From Pholis gunnellus (Eukaryota; Chordata; Actinopteri; Perciformes; Pholidae): a stretch of 64,000 nt of DNA. The DNA is taken from contig OU342816.1 in the NCBI GenBank assembly GCA_910591455.2, forward strand, positions 4,544,476 through 4,608,475, read 5' to 3'. Shown here in pieces: positions 26,245-38,807 of the stretch (its first letter is position 1; each line of letters begins with the position of its first letter). Below the pieces are notes generated by a model, which saw only the letters and a program-made list of their open reading frames with translations, searched no databases and was not told where the DNA came from. The translations under genes and the position numbers were made by a program.

Positions 26245-26600
26245 CTTTATTGTCATCGTAAATCAGTGTGATGGAGGAAACCGCTCTGGGGAAAAAGCTG
26301 TTCCTCAGCCTGTTAGTCCGGGTTTTGATCGTCCTGTATCTTCTTCCTGATGGCAGTGGAACAAACAGAGAGTGACCCGGGTGTGTGATGTGTGTGCAGA
26401 TGTTGCTGGCCGTCTTCTGGAGGCGGCGAGCATACACAGAGTCCAGGTCAGGGAAGGTAACAGTAAAGCCCTGACAGAGGATGCTTCCAATCACGCTTCT
26501 GTGGAAGTTAACCAGAAGTTCAGGGGGCAGGCCAGCTTGTTTTAGCTTCCTCAGGAAGAAGAGCCTCTGCTGGGCTTTCAGGTCACGTACATTATCATGA
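26179..26600 (-). mobile_element. 5'-truncated L2/CR1-type LINE, C-terminal ORF2 remnant and 3' tail
   Basis: On the minus strand the sequence encodes KAQQRLFFLRKLKQAGLPPE, then FHRSVIGSILCQGFTV, VPLPSGRRYRTIKTRTNRLR and NSFFPRAVSSI, the typical C-terminus of a non-LTR retrotransposon polyprotein downstream of the reverse transcriptase. It is followed by a GACAATAAAGATCC tail and a 5-bp microsatellite. Only the last ~105 residues remain, so it is a dead insertion. It accounts for the frame at 26162-26494 (-). Confidence 0.85.
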
Positions 26601-26759
26601 CACGTGACCCGTCCTTAAAATGTCCTGCTGTTTATATGCCCTCCCATGAGATCATGTTGGTCACTCAGACTGCTATAAGAACCTGAAAAGAAACTTTCAA
26701 GCAGACTCTGAAGAAGCTTGTGTGAACCGACCGCCCAACGATGTGACATGTACAAGTAC

Positions 26760-26850
26760 ATTCTGAATCGTGTGGTTAGGTTAAGGCAACTAAAGCACTT
26801 GGGTGGACATTAGGAAAGATCGTTTAGAAGGAAACCTAATTATGGTCTGC
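26760..26850 (+). repeat. Family C fragment (weak)
   Basis: TGTGGTTAGGTTAAGGCAAC, TAAAGCACTTGGGTGGAC and AGGAAAGATCGTTTAGAAGG follow the family C order but are diverged. Confidence 0.4.
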
Positions 26851-27919
26851 ATTTTTAAGAGACAGATCTGGCTGTGAATGCCTCAGCATAACTATTACAA
26901 AGTTAAATCGTGGTTAGATGTTACAAATGCATGTTGTAGGAAAACAAATGAAATACGTTATCACTGACACCTTCAGCATCAACATTTTGTGACTTGACCC
27001 ATACGTTAATTCACATGTTCTCATAATGTTAATGGGATATGTAAACTAGGCGATATTACATTTCTTTGACCAAAAACGGATTATAACCTTCCTGAAAGTA
27101 GGATTTATAGGTTTTCATCACACAACCCTGAAACCAACTGGATTGTTGCTTCAATCCACAGGACTACACAACCGTTACAAGTCTTTTTCCAAAAACAACA
27201 CTGTAAAATATAACAGAGGAAACCAAAAGCCTCATCAGCCGCTGGTATAAAACCAAGCTGGAAGCTCCCGTTTCAGATCCTGAGTGTGTGTGGAAAAGTG
27301 AATGACTCTCAGTCTCCCTCTCAAAGTAACCACTGTCAAGGTGCCTCGAGCAACAAACCAAACCCCCCACTGCTCGGTGGTCAATAACAAAAAGATGAAT
27401 GTGGTCACACCAGGTGGCTCTCGGGTGTAAAGCAGGCTGTGGATTAAAGCATTCAGCCTCACTAATAGCTTTCTTGAACAAACAAAGGTTACAAAAATGT
27501 TAATACTGTGACTAAACAAAATGCATACCAGCAAGGGGATGAAGAGTATCCCCTCCGGCAATGAAATGTGATCATCAAGAGGAAGGAAAATCAAAAGCAG
27601 AGAGCAAATATCAACCCCGATGCCGAATTACCGCCCCTTGGTGAATAACACGTGCGTCTACAAACCAATCTTATTTCTTCATCGCAGCTTTTCCCCAGGA
27701 GCCAAATTGAGGTCTCATTTTCAATTTGCCATTGGAAAAGAAAAACAACCAGGATGAGATCATATTCATTGTGTAGCGCGGGCTTTCTGGCACAACCTTA
27801 TCTGCCTCTGAGACGTATGGAGAGAGGAAAGTCTGAAGAGGTCAAAACTCCAGCAACACCTTTAATATAGAGATGTTCCATTAGCACTGTTTCCTTCCCA
27901 ATATTGAGTCTAGTATTGA

Positions 27920-27938
27920 GTATATATATATATATATT
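27920..27938. repeat. (TA)n microsatellite
   Basis: A short TA run after TTGAG. Confidence 0.85.
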
Positions 27939-29439
27939 TACTAGTCTACAATTACAGACTACAGCTGTTCCCTTCGTTATTTAGCCGAGCAGGAATGTGC
28001 TGCTAACGGCTAACTTAGCTCGCTGTTCTCCTGCAGACTTGGATACAGATTTGTTATTCACTATGTAGCCTTGTCAGGGAAAAAATAGTGTGCACAGAGT
28101 GTTTAAACCACAGCTGTATAGTACTCGTTTGCACATGTGCAGGACGGACGGATCAGGTAGCGAGTGACACGTGTTGTTGTTGTTCCTCTGTAGTGTAAAT
28201 GAGCTGATAAATCATATGATGACGTGATCATCGGGGCGTGCGTACTCACTGATACCCGATCCAGCATTTGAAGCTGTGTCGGAGGCACAACTCCAGCATA
28301 AAGAACAACTTAATTGTCGGACCGTTGTCTCAGCATGTTACCCTGATGATGGGCACAAGCCAAAACCCGTTGGTGGGACAATAGAGTGTTCCTGGAGTTA
28401 CTCTTCATAATATTCATAGCTTGGACCTTCAAAAGCCACCCACAGAGTCTAGTTCATTTATATCTAAGTGCAACAGTCATGTGACCGCATTATTGTGTAG
28501 ATAAGTTCTCAGTTGTGAAGAAGAAATACAATTAGGAAACGCTATCAACATAATCATTCCATAAAGGCGTGAATCTGAAATCTAACATCGGTCCGAAATC
28601 CAGTTACCAGACGGGTCGTCCTCATGAAAAGATTTACCTTTTATCATATTGTTATGAACACTACATGATTTTTTATTTGCAGCTCTTCTTAATCAACTTA
28701 GAAACACGAGTAGAAGCGTTTCCATTATTGTGTGAGTAACAAAAGGATGTGAATCAAAGCGTTTCCTGTGGAACAATTTGAAAGAGTGGAGGCCACAGAT
28801 ATCACAGATAGAGCCGTCTCAGGGACGCATTCAGCTCTTACTTTTCCTTGATGATGAAACCTTGTGACCCTTTTGTGTTTGGAGGTGGTGTGTGTGTCTG
28901 TGTGGGTGTAACTAAAGAAGGGACGCTGAGTTATCCTTCCTTTTTAGTTTAACAAACTGCAAAGTAATTACAGCGCCTCACTGATATTGTTACCGATCAT
29001 CAAGAAGATGCTCTCTGCATATGAAACTTGCTGCGAGCATTTAGATGTTTAACCTCCTTCATTATTCTATAGAGATGTCCTGAATTAAATCTGAGATATA
29101 CATGTTTTTCCTTAGGTTTCAAGACACTATTCTTTTATGGCATGCATGCACTTCTTGTTGCGTCCTCTGTGGCTCTGCCAGGGGAAATACAGACTTATAG
29201 TTACAGTGGAATTGCTACGTAACCGCGTGGGTCCATGTCTACTTGCTGATGTCATTCAGATACACTGGCACAGTAAATAAACTTTTGAAAATGTTTAATA
29301 TTACAACTGTGAAATACGTTGCGTTCGTCGTATGAAAGCCATAATATTGCATACAATTTCTGGTGAAATATTACAGAACAGGAGTAGAACCGACATTGAA
29401 GTTTTTTTCCTCGTCATTTGACTAGTTCAGGAGAAAATG

Positions 29440-29720
29440 GCGACTGTTGTTTAGAGCATTTAGAGCAGTCATTCCCTTTATTTCTAAAGTATTTTACTTG
29501 TGTGAATGTTTTCAATAACACATGCATAAAGAGTTGTGATTTAACAAACGGATATCTCTTCAAAATGTATTTTTCAAGATGATGAAAGGTAACGCAGAAA
29601 TGGCAGTAAAAATGGTCAGGAGCATTCGTTCATGCACAATGAACTAACGATTTATAGATATGGCCTATTGTGAATTGGGTCATGATGATTTTGTCATTTT
29701 TTTAAATTGGGTCCACAAAA
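29440..29720 (+). repeat. Dispersed repeat, family D (copy 1)
   Basis: Shares, in order, with 55480-55710: CAA(T/C)AACACATGCAT, GAAATGGC(A/T)GTAAA, GGTCA(G/T)GA, ATTTATAG..ATG..CATATTG-like, GG(G/A)(T/A)CATGATG and GTCATTTTT. The divergence is high, so the copies are old. Confidence 0.5.
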
Positions 29721-31719
29721 AAAATCATTTAGGAAACACACTGTTCTGGAGCACAAAAGTAATCTCCAACAAATACGTGTTTTACTCTTGTTTGAGTAAC
29801 TGCAGTGCACATCTGGTTAGCCTTTTATATTTGAGACCTGTTTCTTTAGATTTCAAACTTCAGTTGAAATCAATGGTTATTGTTAGTTTGAGTGTTTTCA
29901 TGGGATTTGTTAATAATAACAAAAAAGTAGAATATCATCAACCGTCTACTTTCCAGTGCTTCATTCCATTCATCTGATGTTAAAACAATCTCTATATCTG
30001 AGTGTACTCTGTGGGGTTTTTTTCAACAATGAAGCTTATATTTAATCTTTCCAAGACATATTAATAGGATAACACCTGAAGGCTGAAAACACATATGGTA
30101 ATAAAAAAGAAGCTTTGTCCAGTGTTGTATTAGTTACAATGTTGAGTAGAGGTTTATTATCCCCAAAGGGCTGCAATTAGAGCTGTGCTGCTGAATCTGG
30201 TCAAATACAATGAAAGACTGTGTAACCTACAAATCAGCATCATTTCGCTTTAGTACTCACAGTGATTATATTAGAAGATGGGGAGAGCCGGCGTTGGCCA
30301 GGGATACAGTGAAACCAGAGTCACAAAGCTGAGACTTCCTGAAACGAGTATTCAGTCTGTGAATTATACGCCAAATAATGTGAGAGCTATCTCGTCTCCG
30401 CGGAATTGCACGCATCAGCGTTGTCCTTGCGCTCCTCAGGGTAAAGCCATGGATGGATCGGTCTAAATGATGGTGTAAAATGGAGGTGAATTGACTGTAA
30501 TGCAAGACGGCCTCTCATCTTTATGGGTGTAACTTGATATATTTTCTTTCATTCAAATCATTGCTCTTTTCGTTGCCTTTTCTTTGGTTCATGGATGTGT
30601 GGCTTTATTGATCGCCACGGGGAAATTAGGTCGCTGCGTCTGTAAAAGTTATGGGATTTAGCGGGGAAGTAAAGTTGAGTTAAAGGATTGAAAATGAAGT
30701 CTAAATCAAGTAACAAAACAGTAAAACTAATGAAGACAATAAAGAAATTAATTGGACTATAAATGGTTAAATTGCACAGACTTGTGACAGTTTAGACATA
30801 CTGATGGAATGTGTAGAAAGAACTTGCAGACAATATGAGAAAATGCAGAAACTAGAAAGAGAATTTGGAGTTTAATGCACCAAATAATAGAGAAAATCCC
30901 TTTGTACCAACCTTTTGTTTCGGAAATCCTTTTGTAACAGCGGCTGTATAATACTGCGAGGCTCAGTTTACCTCACACAGAGTATCCCCTATGGGAAATC
31001 CTGTTGTCTGGAGTCCTATAGATTGCGTCAGCCTCAGATCGCATTGAGGCACAGATCATGCTGCCTCGAGGCATTTGCATCCTTTCATCAATACACTACT
31101 AATGCATGCAGTGGCTGTGCCTAGAAGGCTCCACTTGGTTGCAGAGAAACAGAAAGCAGGGTCCGTGTTGGAAGCTGAGGCGCACAGTAACTAGGTCTCT
31201 GCAGCTTCACAGGTCAGCTCCAGCGTGAGATTAGAGTTGCAGGGCACCCTTTTCCCTCCTTCGCCTCAACTTCACACACAGAGGTTCAGCTCTCTGGTGC
31301 TTGTTGAGCTTGTTGATGAATCCCATGCCAACTGAATTTGAATTTAAAAAGGTTCTTTGTTGACCTCTTCAGCTGCCTAATGGTATTCAGAAAATGGCGT
31401 GGCAAGTGTTAAGACACACGGCCTTTCGTCTGAGACGACCAGCGGTGATGAAGAGAAGCAAAAGACAGAAATCTCAAAATCCCCCCTCCTTGTTGTTCAC
31501 TTCAACGTCTTACGCAACAATACACCCTAATTTTGATCTATGCAGATGTCGGTTTGCCAAACACACCGAAGGACCCAAATGAGGCAAATGGAGAGAGGAG
31601 CGATTGGTAATTCCTCGCAGAAACAAGATTCCATTCTAAAGCAGCTGATGCCGGCCGGTTAAGATTAATCTGGGGTCAGAAGTCAATGACGGCATTAAAC
31701 CGCCAATAAAATATAATGA

Positions 31720-31892
31720 AATATGTTTTCACAAGGTGTGAATCACTGTGACCTCGTGAGGTCCTTGAGCCGTGAATGAGCACGAAGTCTACAAAATATA
31801 TCAGGCTGATGGGTCCAGTAGGATGCGAGACGAGCACTGGACAGACACACACATGCACACACAACCAAATGCATAATCTCCTTGTGGAGAAC
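31720..31892 (+). repeat. Dispersed repeat fragment, family A (copy 2)
   Basis: Second copy of the repeat at the window start: ACAAAATATAT..GGCTGATGGGTC, GGACAGACACACACATGCAC, then GCATAATCTCCTTGTGGAGA. It is preceded by a GTGACCTCGTGAGGTCCTTG segment. I recognise this as a common fish dispersed repeat pattern but cannot name its class. Confidence 0.6.
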
Positions 31893-34852
31893 ACCTCAAA
31901 CTAATTGGTTATTATAATCTACCCATTTCTGTTCTTTTTGCATTATAAAGTTGAAATATAATTTGTCACAAATTGAATAAAGGTTCACAGGATGAAGCCG
32001 CTGATGAGGCTGTAGCCCGATAGTCTAACATATAATAATAAGAACTTTGTGCTTTTTTTAATGCATGTTCTTCCGCTTGTTTTCATTTATTTTGAACAAT
32101 TAAAAGCTCTTAAAATGTGCCTCAGTTGTGAAATCCAACAGAATAAACATCAAGTTTGCATTTTCACCAATATCAGATTAATGTTATGAGGTCTCACACT
32201 GGAGGCCTTTTAAATCAGTCTCTACTTAAAACTGTTACACCGCACAATCATACTAACGGCTAATTATCCCATACGGAAATGAATGGAATGTATTTAGCTA
32301 AAACCTTCAACCACACTGGTCTTATGGGGTAAAAGTTAAATCAAGGGATCTCAATCTGAAATTGATGTGATTATACATAAGTGCTTTTACACGCTTTCAT
32401 GAGTTTGACAACAAATCATTGATGATTAGGAGGAAGGGGAAGGACATGTAATTATATAATTGTCGTGTGTTACTTTTAAGGTCCAAGTTCAGGTAAAAAC
32501 ATTTGAGAAACGCTGCTGCAGAGCCTCACGTCGTCAGTCAGAAGGTTCAGCGTTTGTTTTATCGACAGACATTGACTTTGGCCTTGTACAACACGCGCTC
32601 GCTCTCATAATCAAAACAAGGAAGGAGGAACAAAGGAAGCAACGGTGTGGGTGATGGCGCTTTGTATCCCTTCAAAGAAACTTCTTCCTGAAACACGCTT
32701 CGTCTTTTACCTTGCAATGCCTCCTTTCAAGGCTTGGCTCTGGACTAATTGGATATTGGCATCAAACAGTTGCGTTGGTATCTTCTCTGCTCATCGGGAA
32801 GAGTGACATAATGATAGATTCTGTGATCTCACCTTTTAATCAGAAGACCATGACATTATATCTCGCCTCACATGCTCCGTTCAAACAGCCTCTGCTGGAC
32901 CAGAAGAGGGCGACTGATTATATAAATTATGGATGATTTTATGGGTGAATATAAAGGATCAATGGTGAAATGTTCCATTTCCCACTGATGGTGTCACACT
33001 GGTTATATATTCTTCCTCTTTAATCTGCAAATTATGCCTCATTAAAGCTGCACTATGAATTTAATGTGGAAATGCACCGCTCTTATCAGCCTAAATTACA
33101 AAGCCAGACTTTAACGGAGGAAACATTCCATCTCCACTAATTGAGACCCTGTAGATTCAACAAATGACATCCTTGTGGCAGACATTTCTTGTCCACAGGA
33201 AGTGATTGATTGAAAATTCAAACTGTCTCCTGAAGCCGTCAGAGGGATCACTTCATCCAGAGGAAGTTGGACTCAACCAGTCTTATATCATTAACCCTTC
33301 CCTTCCTTTTGTCACCAAAGAGCAGCCAAGGCAGAGTTTCCCTGGAGGGCTTCAGAGCAGTTACAGGCTCCTAATCGTTCTTCTAGATATTCATTCACTT
33401 CACGAGTTCTTTCCCCAGAAACACTTTTCTCAAGTGACTACTGTTGATTTTGCATGCATACCAACACAGTCTGTTCATACATATAGTCATGTGCTCATAC
33501 ATACAATACTCCACTCAAGGAAGCAGCAGAACAAATGTTAATTAGTTGTGAAGGTCAAGTTTGTGGATAGATGAGGGCAGAATATTAATCAGAGATTTCC
33601 ATAAAGGATTATTAGATGAACAACAGAGTAGTTTACACATTTTATTGAATAGACGGGTTGTTTTTCAGACATGAATCGAAAAAAAGCTTTGTGTTTATGT
33701 ATTTCCAAAGCATTTTATGTTGATTAATGTATTTAACGCTCAGAGACAGACGTGTCTTTCTTTCAATAAAGGGTAATCAGAGGCTTTTTAATTCCAAGAT
33801 AAACTAGAAAAACACCTATTGTGACTATCTTGTGTCGGTGCATTTCATAAAATCCAAATAAAAGTCTTTATTTCCAAGTTGTAATGCAATAAAATAGTAA
33901 AAACGCCAAGGGGAGGGAATACTTTCAAATGTAGAAATGTTGATACGAAACCTATTTTCTTCTGCATCCACGGACCCATAGCTCTACAGCACTGTGTTTC
34001 CTTTAACCCCGCCTCCCAGCCCTCTTTTACACCAATAGAGGAAGGAAAATGGATTCAGCTATTAGTGCATTTTACAACTTTAGGGACCTGATTTAAATAG
34101 GGTCTGTAAAAGAATTATGACAATCATCCACCGATTCACAAAGGTCTCTTTTACCAAAAGAATCGTTCTGGTCCCAATGACATCGTCTGATTGACCCAGA
34201 AGTTTAAATGCCTCGGTTTGGCTTGAGTTGTTGTTCTGCTGGCTCGTACAACAAGCTAACAGTCAGGTAAGGTTCGACATGATGGGCTGGGTTAGCTAGT
34301 CCGCCAGATCACATTTAATTGGCTACATTTATGTATACGACCACAAGTTTTATATATATAATAGATAAACGCTGAAAAATATACAATGAGTATTATTTGA
34401 CTGGGCCTTTAAGGAGGACAGGATGTTGATCCTCATGTGTTTCTGCCTCAGTGAGATGTACATGATATGATTACCAACGTGTTGATTCACATCTTAGATA
34501 TGTTGAATCTGGAAGTGTGTTAGACGTGTGTGCACTCTTCAGTGGACATTTAACTTAAAATATATAGCGTGTAGAATGACTCATTCAATCTATTTTACTC
34601 TAAATCACCAAAGTGATCTGATCTCATGCAAATACATGGACTGGAAAAACCTTCCCCAGTGTGACTGAAACTTGAATGTAATTTCCATATGCATATAGAA
34701 CAATACTGATGAACTATAAAGCCACACACAGTCCGAGAAAATCCATCTGCAGACCATTCGTAAAGGTAATCCAGGTCTGACTGAGACGGAAATAGACATT
34801 CCTCAGGGAGGTAAAAATAGGACCAACTCCACCAGTGTTTCAAGTGCTAATA

Positions 34853-34874
34853 CCCCCCCCCCCCCCCCCCCCCC
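34853..34874. repeat. Poly-C tract (22)
   Basis: The longest homopolymer in the window. It produces the poly-Gly stretch in a chance minus-strand frame. Confidence 0.92.
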
Positions 34875-36173
34875 AAAACATGGCTTTTCATCTGCACTTT
34901 GTTTTGCGTTCATAGTTAATTGAAATGATAATGTGAACCATTTTAGATTTTGGACCATTATTTGCATAACTGTCTCAGCGAAAGTGGAATCTGAACAAAG
35001 AATACTGAAATTAAAAGTTGACAGGAAAAAGGTGCATGTTTGTTCAGTGTAATCTCTCACTGGATCATGGTGCGATAAGTAGGTAGCAAAGGTATTATTT
35101 CAACATTCCCAGTGTAGCAGCAGTGTAGCGATACTGAAAGCAGAGTGAAGGGAGTGAAGGGTTAGATAGAGATCGATAGGGAAACCCTTGGTGCTGGAGC
35201 ATTAGTAATGCTGTAAGGATGCTCCATCTCTCTCCAAACCCTCTCAACAATTTCTCCTGACCTTTTACTTAAAGAGACATTTATGCACTTCTCTGCCTCA
35301 AGATCAAATGTCTGCCCCCCTTTATATCATCCTCTCCATATATTTCCCTTTGACTTGGCAGCCGGCTTTTATGTTTGACAGATTTTTCTCCGGGCAGCGG
35401 GACATACGGTTCAGGGTTTCATTTAACTATGGAACAAGGCCTTCTAGCCTCATTCTGCTGAATCCTTTTAGGAGATTAAACAGCACAACAGATACTTCCA
35501 GGTCCTTTGAAATGTGAATGCGTAGAATATGTGACATACCTGGTTGAGCTGCAGAAGATGGTTGTGTTTAAGTGGATTATTTGGGTTGTACGTGTGTCTG
35601 GACTCATACATTATCCCACGAAGATGTTTTTTCAAGATATTTTGTTCCAAATAGTTTTGCCAAACCACCTGTAAGGCCTAAGTCTGTGTTCAGACCCAAT
35701 TAAATTAGTCTTAGTTAGGAGTGAAACCATAATCAATGATACAACTCACAGTATGGATCAACGCTCCGTTACCCCACTAGTCTCAGTATAAGCTTAAAGA
35801 TGCATTAATAAAGCCAAAACAGCTATTTGTGATGTGAAGTTTAATGAAGTCATGTTTACCTGAGCAGAGAATGAAGTCCCTCTCTCTCTCAAAGCTTGTT
35901 GTAGACGTGTATCAAAGTTAATCTAGTTCTAAAACACCACAAAAACTCCAATAAGTGGATCGATGATTAATTTCTCCAGTGAGATAAATCAGCAGTATTG
36001 TTAGAAACATTCACGTGTTTTTGTCTTATCTGTCTGTCTTGACTGTTATTGGGCTAACCAGCAGAAGTGGTCTCAGCCTCAAAGTGGTCCGATACTTTCA
36101 TTGATTGACATCAGACAAAGTAATCTGGTGAATACAGAGTGCCCTTAGACCCGACACCCACTCCTTCCCCTGC

Positions 36174-36191
36174 CACACACACACACACACA
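36174..36191. repeat. (CA)n microsatellite
   Basis: A CA run of ~18 bp. Confidence 0.85.
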
Positions 36192-37194
36192 GCAGATGTT
36201 TCACGTAATGGGAGCACAACAGGAAGAGAATTCAATTCAATTTGGCCCGAGGTCTAATAGGACATCAAGTGGAAGAGGAAGGCGATAGGGTTTCACACTG
36301 GAAGCCCATCTGTGTCCATGCTCCCCTTCCCAACCCACCTACCCAGTGATGCTGTTAGACTGAAATGAGACAAGAGCACCCTGATGCATCGTGGGCCGTA
36401 ATCACCTTCTCGAATGACACCACGAGGCCTCGGGGGTTTAGAGGAAGGGGGGCAAAGATTTGTTTTGTTTGATGGCATTCAATGCAATGTATTGTCATAG
36501 TTCAGTTTCATTGCATTTTAAAGGGATTAGGAGACTCCTGGGCGGGTAGTCAGGTGACTTCCAGGCGTAACATGAAAGTAGCTGTGTCATTGTTAGTTCA
36601 CAGTCCCCAGGAGGTTGACAGAGGCAACAGACCATTGTCTTTTTGGCACAATATACTTTTGCAAAGGGCTTTGTGCCACAGCAGCATCCAGTCTGTGACT
36701 ATCAGCCAATGACTTCCACTACCAGAGGGACTACACCCTATTTACATCCTAATATATAATGGAATATGTATTTAGTCATCTGCCATGAAACAACTGTCTC
36801 CGTTGGTTTACAGTCGCTCATAAAGTAGTATATCGGTAATTATACTGTAGGTAAGGGTTTGGGCAATAAGAGGCAAATCATATTTCATTGATGCAATATA
36901 TTTTTGGCATTATTATAGAATGATGGACACAGCGCATTTGTTTAAACATTCTGTTTCATAACCACTTTTTATTGTAGAAGGTGGAAATATAAAGGAAAAA
37001 CGTGACTTTTCCTCTTCAGAGATGATCATAATTATGTTAATTTAAAAAATGTGATGGTTTAAGTCTCCCATAATTTGTTAAAAACTTTACTGTTGACTCT
37101 TGTGACACGTTTCTTTAATTAAATAGTAACAGCCAAAGGCAGCAACACCACGTAAGTAAAGAATCATGTTCATTACCACCAGACAGTGTGAACT

Positions 37195-37325
37195 CTTTTG
37201 ATCGTGTTATTTCAATAAATAATGAGGCAACAAAACTAATTTATTAGGTTTAGGCAACAAAACTAATTGGTTGTATTTAGGTAACAAAAGTTAGGTTTAT
37301 GCAAGCCAAGCTAATTGAACAAAAA
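37195..37325 (+). repeat. Family C fragment with internal triplication
   Basis: GAGGCAACAAAACTAATTTA, TTAGGTTTAGGCAACAAAAC and GTATTTAGGTAACAAAAGTT are three successive versions of the same ~30-bp block. Confidence 0.55.
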
Positions 37326-38159
37326 GTATTCGTGATATGATATGAATGATCACAATATTAGCATTTGACCTTGATATATTTATGTGTATTTTTCCTTTTC
37401 TTCGAGGTTAATTGTCTCGGTGACTGTCTTGCACAAACTCAAATAATGTCAGCGAGCTGTGTTGGAGTCACAGTTTCACCTTAAGTTCCTAAATATGGCC
37501 CCACAGCCCCCACAGTTCAAATGAGCAGACGCAGGAGAGAGAAGCAGTCAACAGTCCAACGCAAGCTGCTTTGAAAACAAAACTACCACTTAGAAAAACA
37601 GCAGCAAGCTGGAAACCATTTTGTTTTGGGCTGTTTGGCCAGCAGCAGGTGCTTGTGGAACACATGGAGACACATTTCTTTAAGAGCCTTGCTCAAGGAC
37701 ACCTCGAACAACAGTTTTTCGGAGGCAGGGGAAAACGTTTGTGCATTCACTTTTGAAAGTCACAGCAGGTCCGGGGATTCGGGGATTCAAGGCTTCTCGG
37801 CGCTCTAGGCTGCCGCCGCCCGCAGACACAGCGAGAGATCGAGCAAAGTGGTCTGCTGTTCCAATATCTTCTCACTTTTTACACGCAGCGGTGAAACCAC
37901 ATAGAGCTTTGATGTTAACATTGGCAGGCATGCTTGCTGTATATCCTCATACGTGAGGCCCATATTGTATCTCGTCCTGAGGCGAGGATTGACTGGTTAA
38001 ACACACTGTAGCGGTGGGAGGTTCGAGCGGCGGCTCCGTGCTCGGACCCGGGAGAATGAAGCAGATGGCGCTCTGGTGGAGGAGCTTAAGGAAGTTTGTG
38101 AATTGCTGTGCATATTTGTCGCTTTTAATGTTGATCAAGGCAAGAGCGGCTCTGCTTTC

Positions 38160-38162
<3 letters not shown>

Positions 38163-38193
<31 letters not shown>

Positions 38194-38200
38194 CACACAC
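38163..38200. repeat. (AC)n microsatellite 1 of the pre-exon cluster
   Basis: AC repeats interrupted once by CT, about 2 kb before exon 2. Confidence 0.93.
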
Positions 38201-38385
38201 ATTCCTGCGAGGTAGAGAGCTTTTGGTCGATAAAGACTAGACAGCCTCTAAGTAGCTCCTCTCATCAGTAAAGTTCCTGCAGCCTTCTCTTTGGCTACGA
38301 CTGCTCATTTGTAAGTGCGGGATGTTTCTCCCGGCTGTGGCTTCATCTTTTGTTGCCCCCACTGTTTACCATTCAGTTTATGGGG

Positions 38386-38387
<2 letters not shown>

Positions 38388-38418
<31 letters not shown>
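38388..38418. repeat. (AC)n microsatellite 2 of the pre-exon cluster
   Basis: A pure AC run after GGGGCC. Confidence 0.93.
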
Positions 38419-38419
<1 letters not shown>

Positions 38420-38563
38420 TCCATGGATCCCCCCTCTCTTTTATTATGGGAATTCCAGGCACATGTGAGCAGAAGCAAGGAAGGCAGTCCTGATACCCCT
38501 CCCCCTCCGGCCGCCGGTATCCCCTTATTCTCATGGATTTCTCATGGGGCTGAAGCAGACGAA

Positions 38564-38639
38564 ATGGGGGAGGAGGAGATGGGGGGGGGAGAGAGGAGGA
38601 GAAGGAGAAGCAGAAAGAGGAGGAGCAGGGAAAGAGAGC
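38564..38639. repeat. Purine-rich (GGA/GAA) tract
   Basis: About 75 bp that is almost all A/G on the + strand, with a run of 9 G. It is a possible triplex-forming sequence. Confidence 0.85.
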
Positions 38640-38753
38640 TAGGCTAATTCATCAATAATCTTTACCTAATCCCTCCCCTTCTCCTTCTCACTCTCTTACT
38701 CTCCCTCTCTGCCTAGGGGCATTCAAGCAATACATCCATCCCCCGCCCCACCT

Positions 38754-38754
<1 letters not shown>

Positions 38755-38805
<51 letters not shown>
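38755..38805. repeat. (AC)n microsatellite 3 of the pre-exon cluster
   Basis: About 50 bp of pure AC, directly after a C/T-rich stretch. Confidence 0.95.

Positions 38806-38807
<2 letters not shown>

Noticed and set aside
26162..26494. An intact minus-strand gene
   Set aside because: The sequence is the C-terminal remnant of a LINE polyprotein running into a (TATCC)n tail, with no reverse transcriptase or endonuclease upstream.
38014..38271. A frame with a signal-peptide-like start (MKQMALWWRSLRKF, then a hydrophobic stretch) as tmem132e exon 1
   Set aside because: The one good donor (GCGAG|GTAGAG at 38212) leaves the frame in phase 0, whereas exon 2 needs one leftover base. The frame also runs into a CA microsatellite. 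The only donor in the right phase (GCT|GTGCAT at 38108) is poor.
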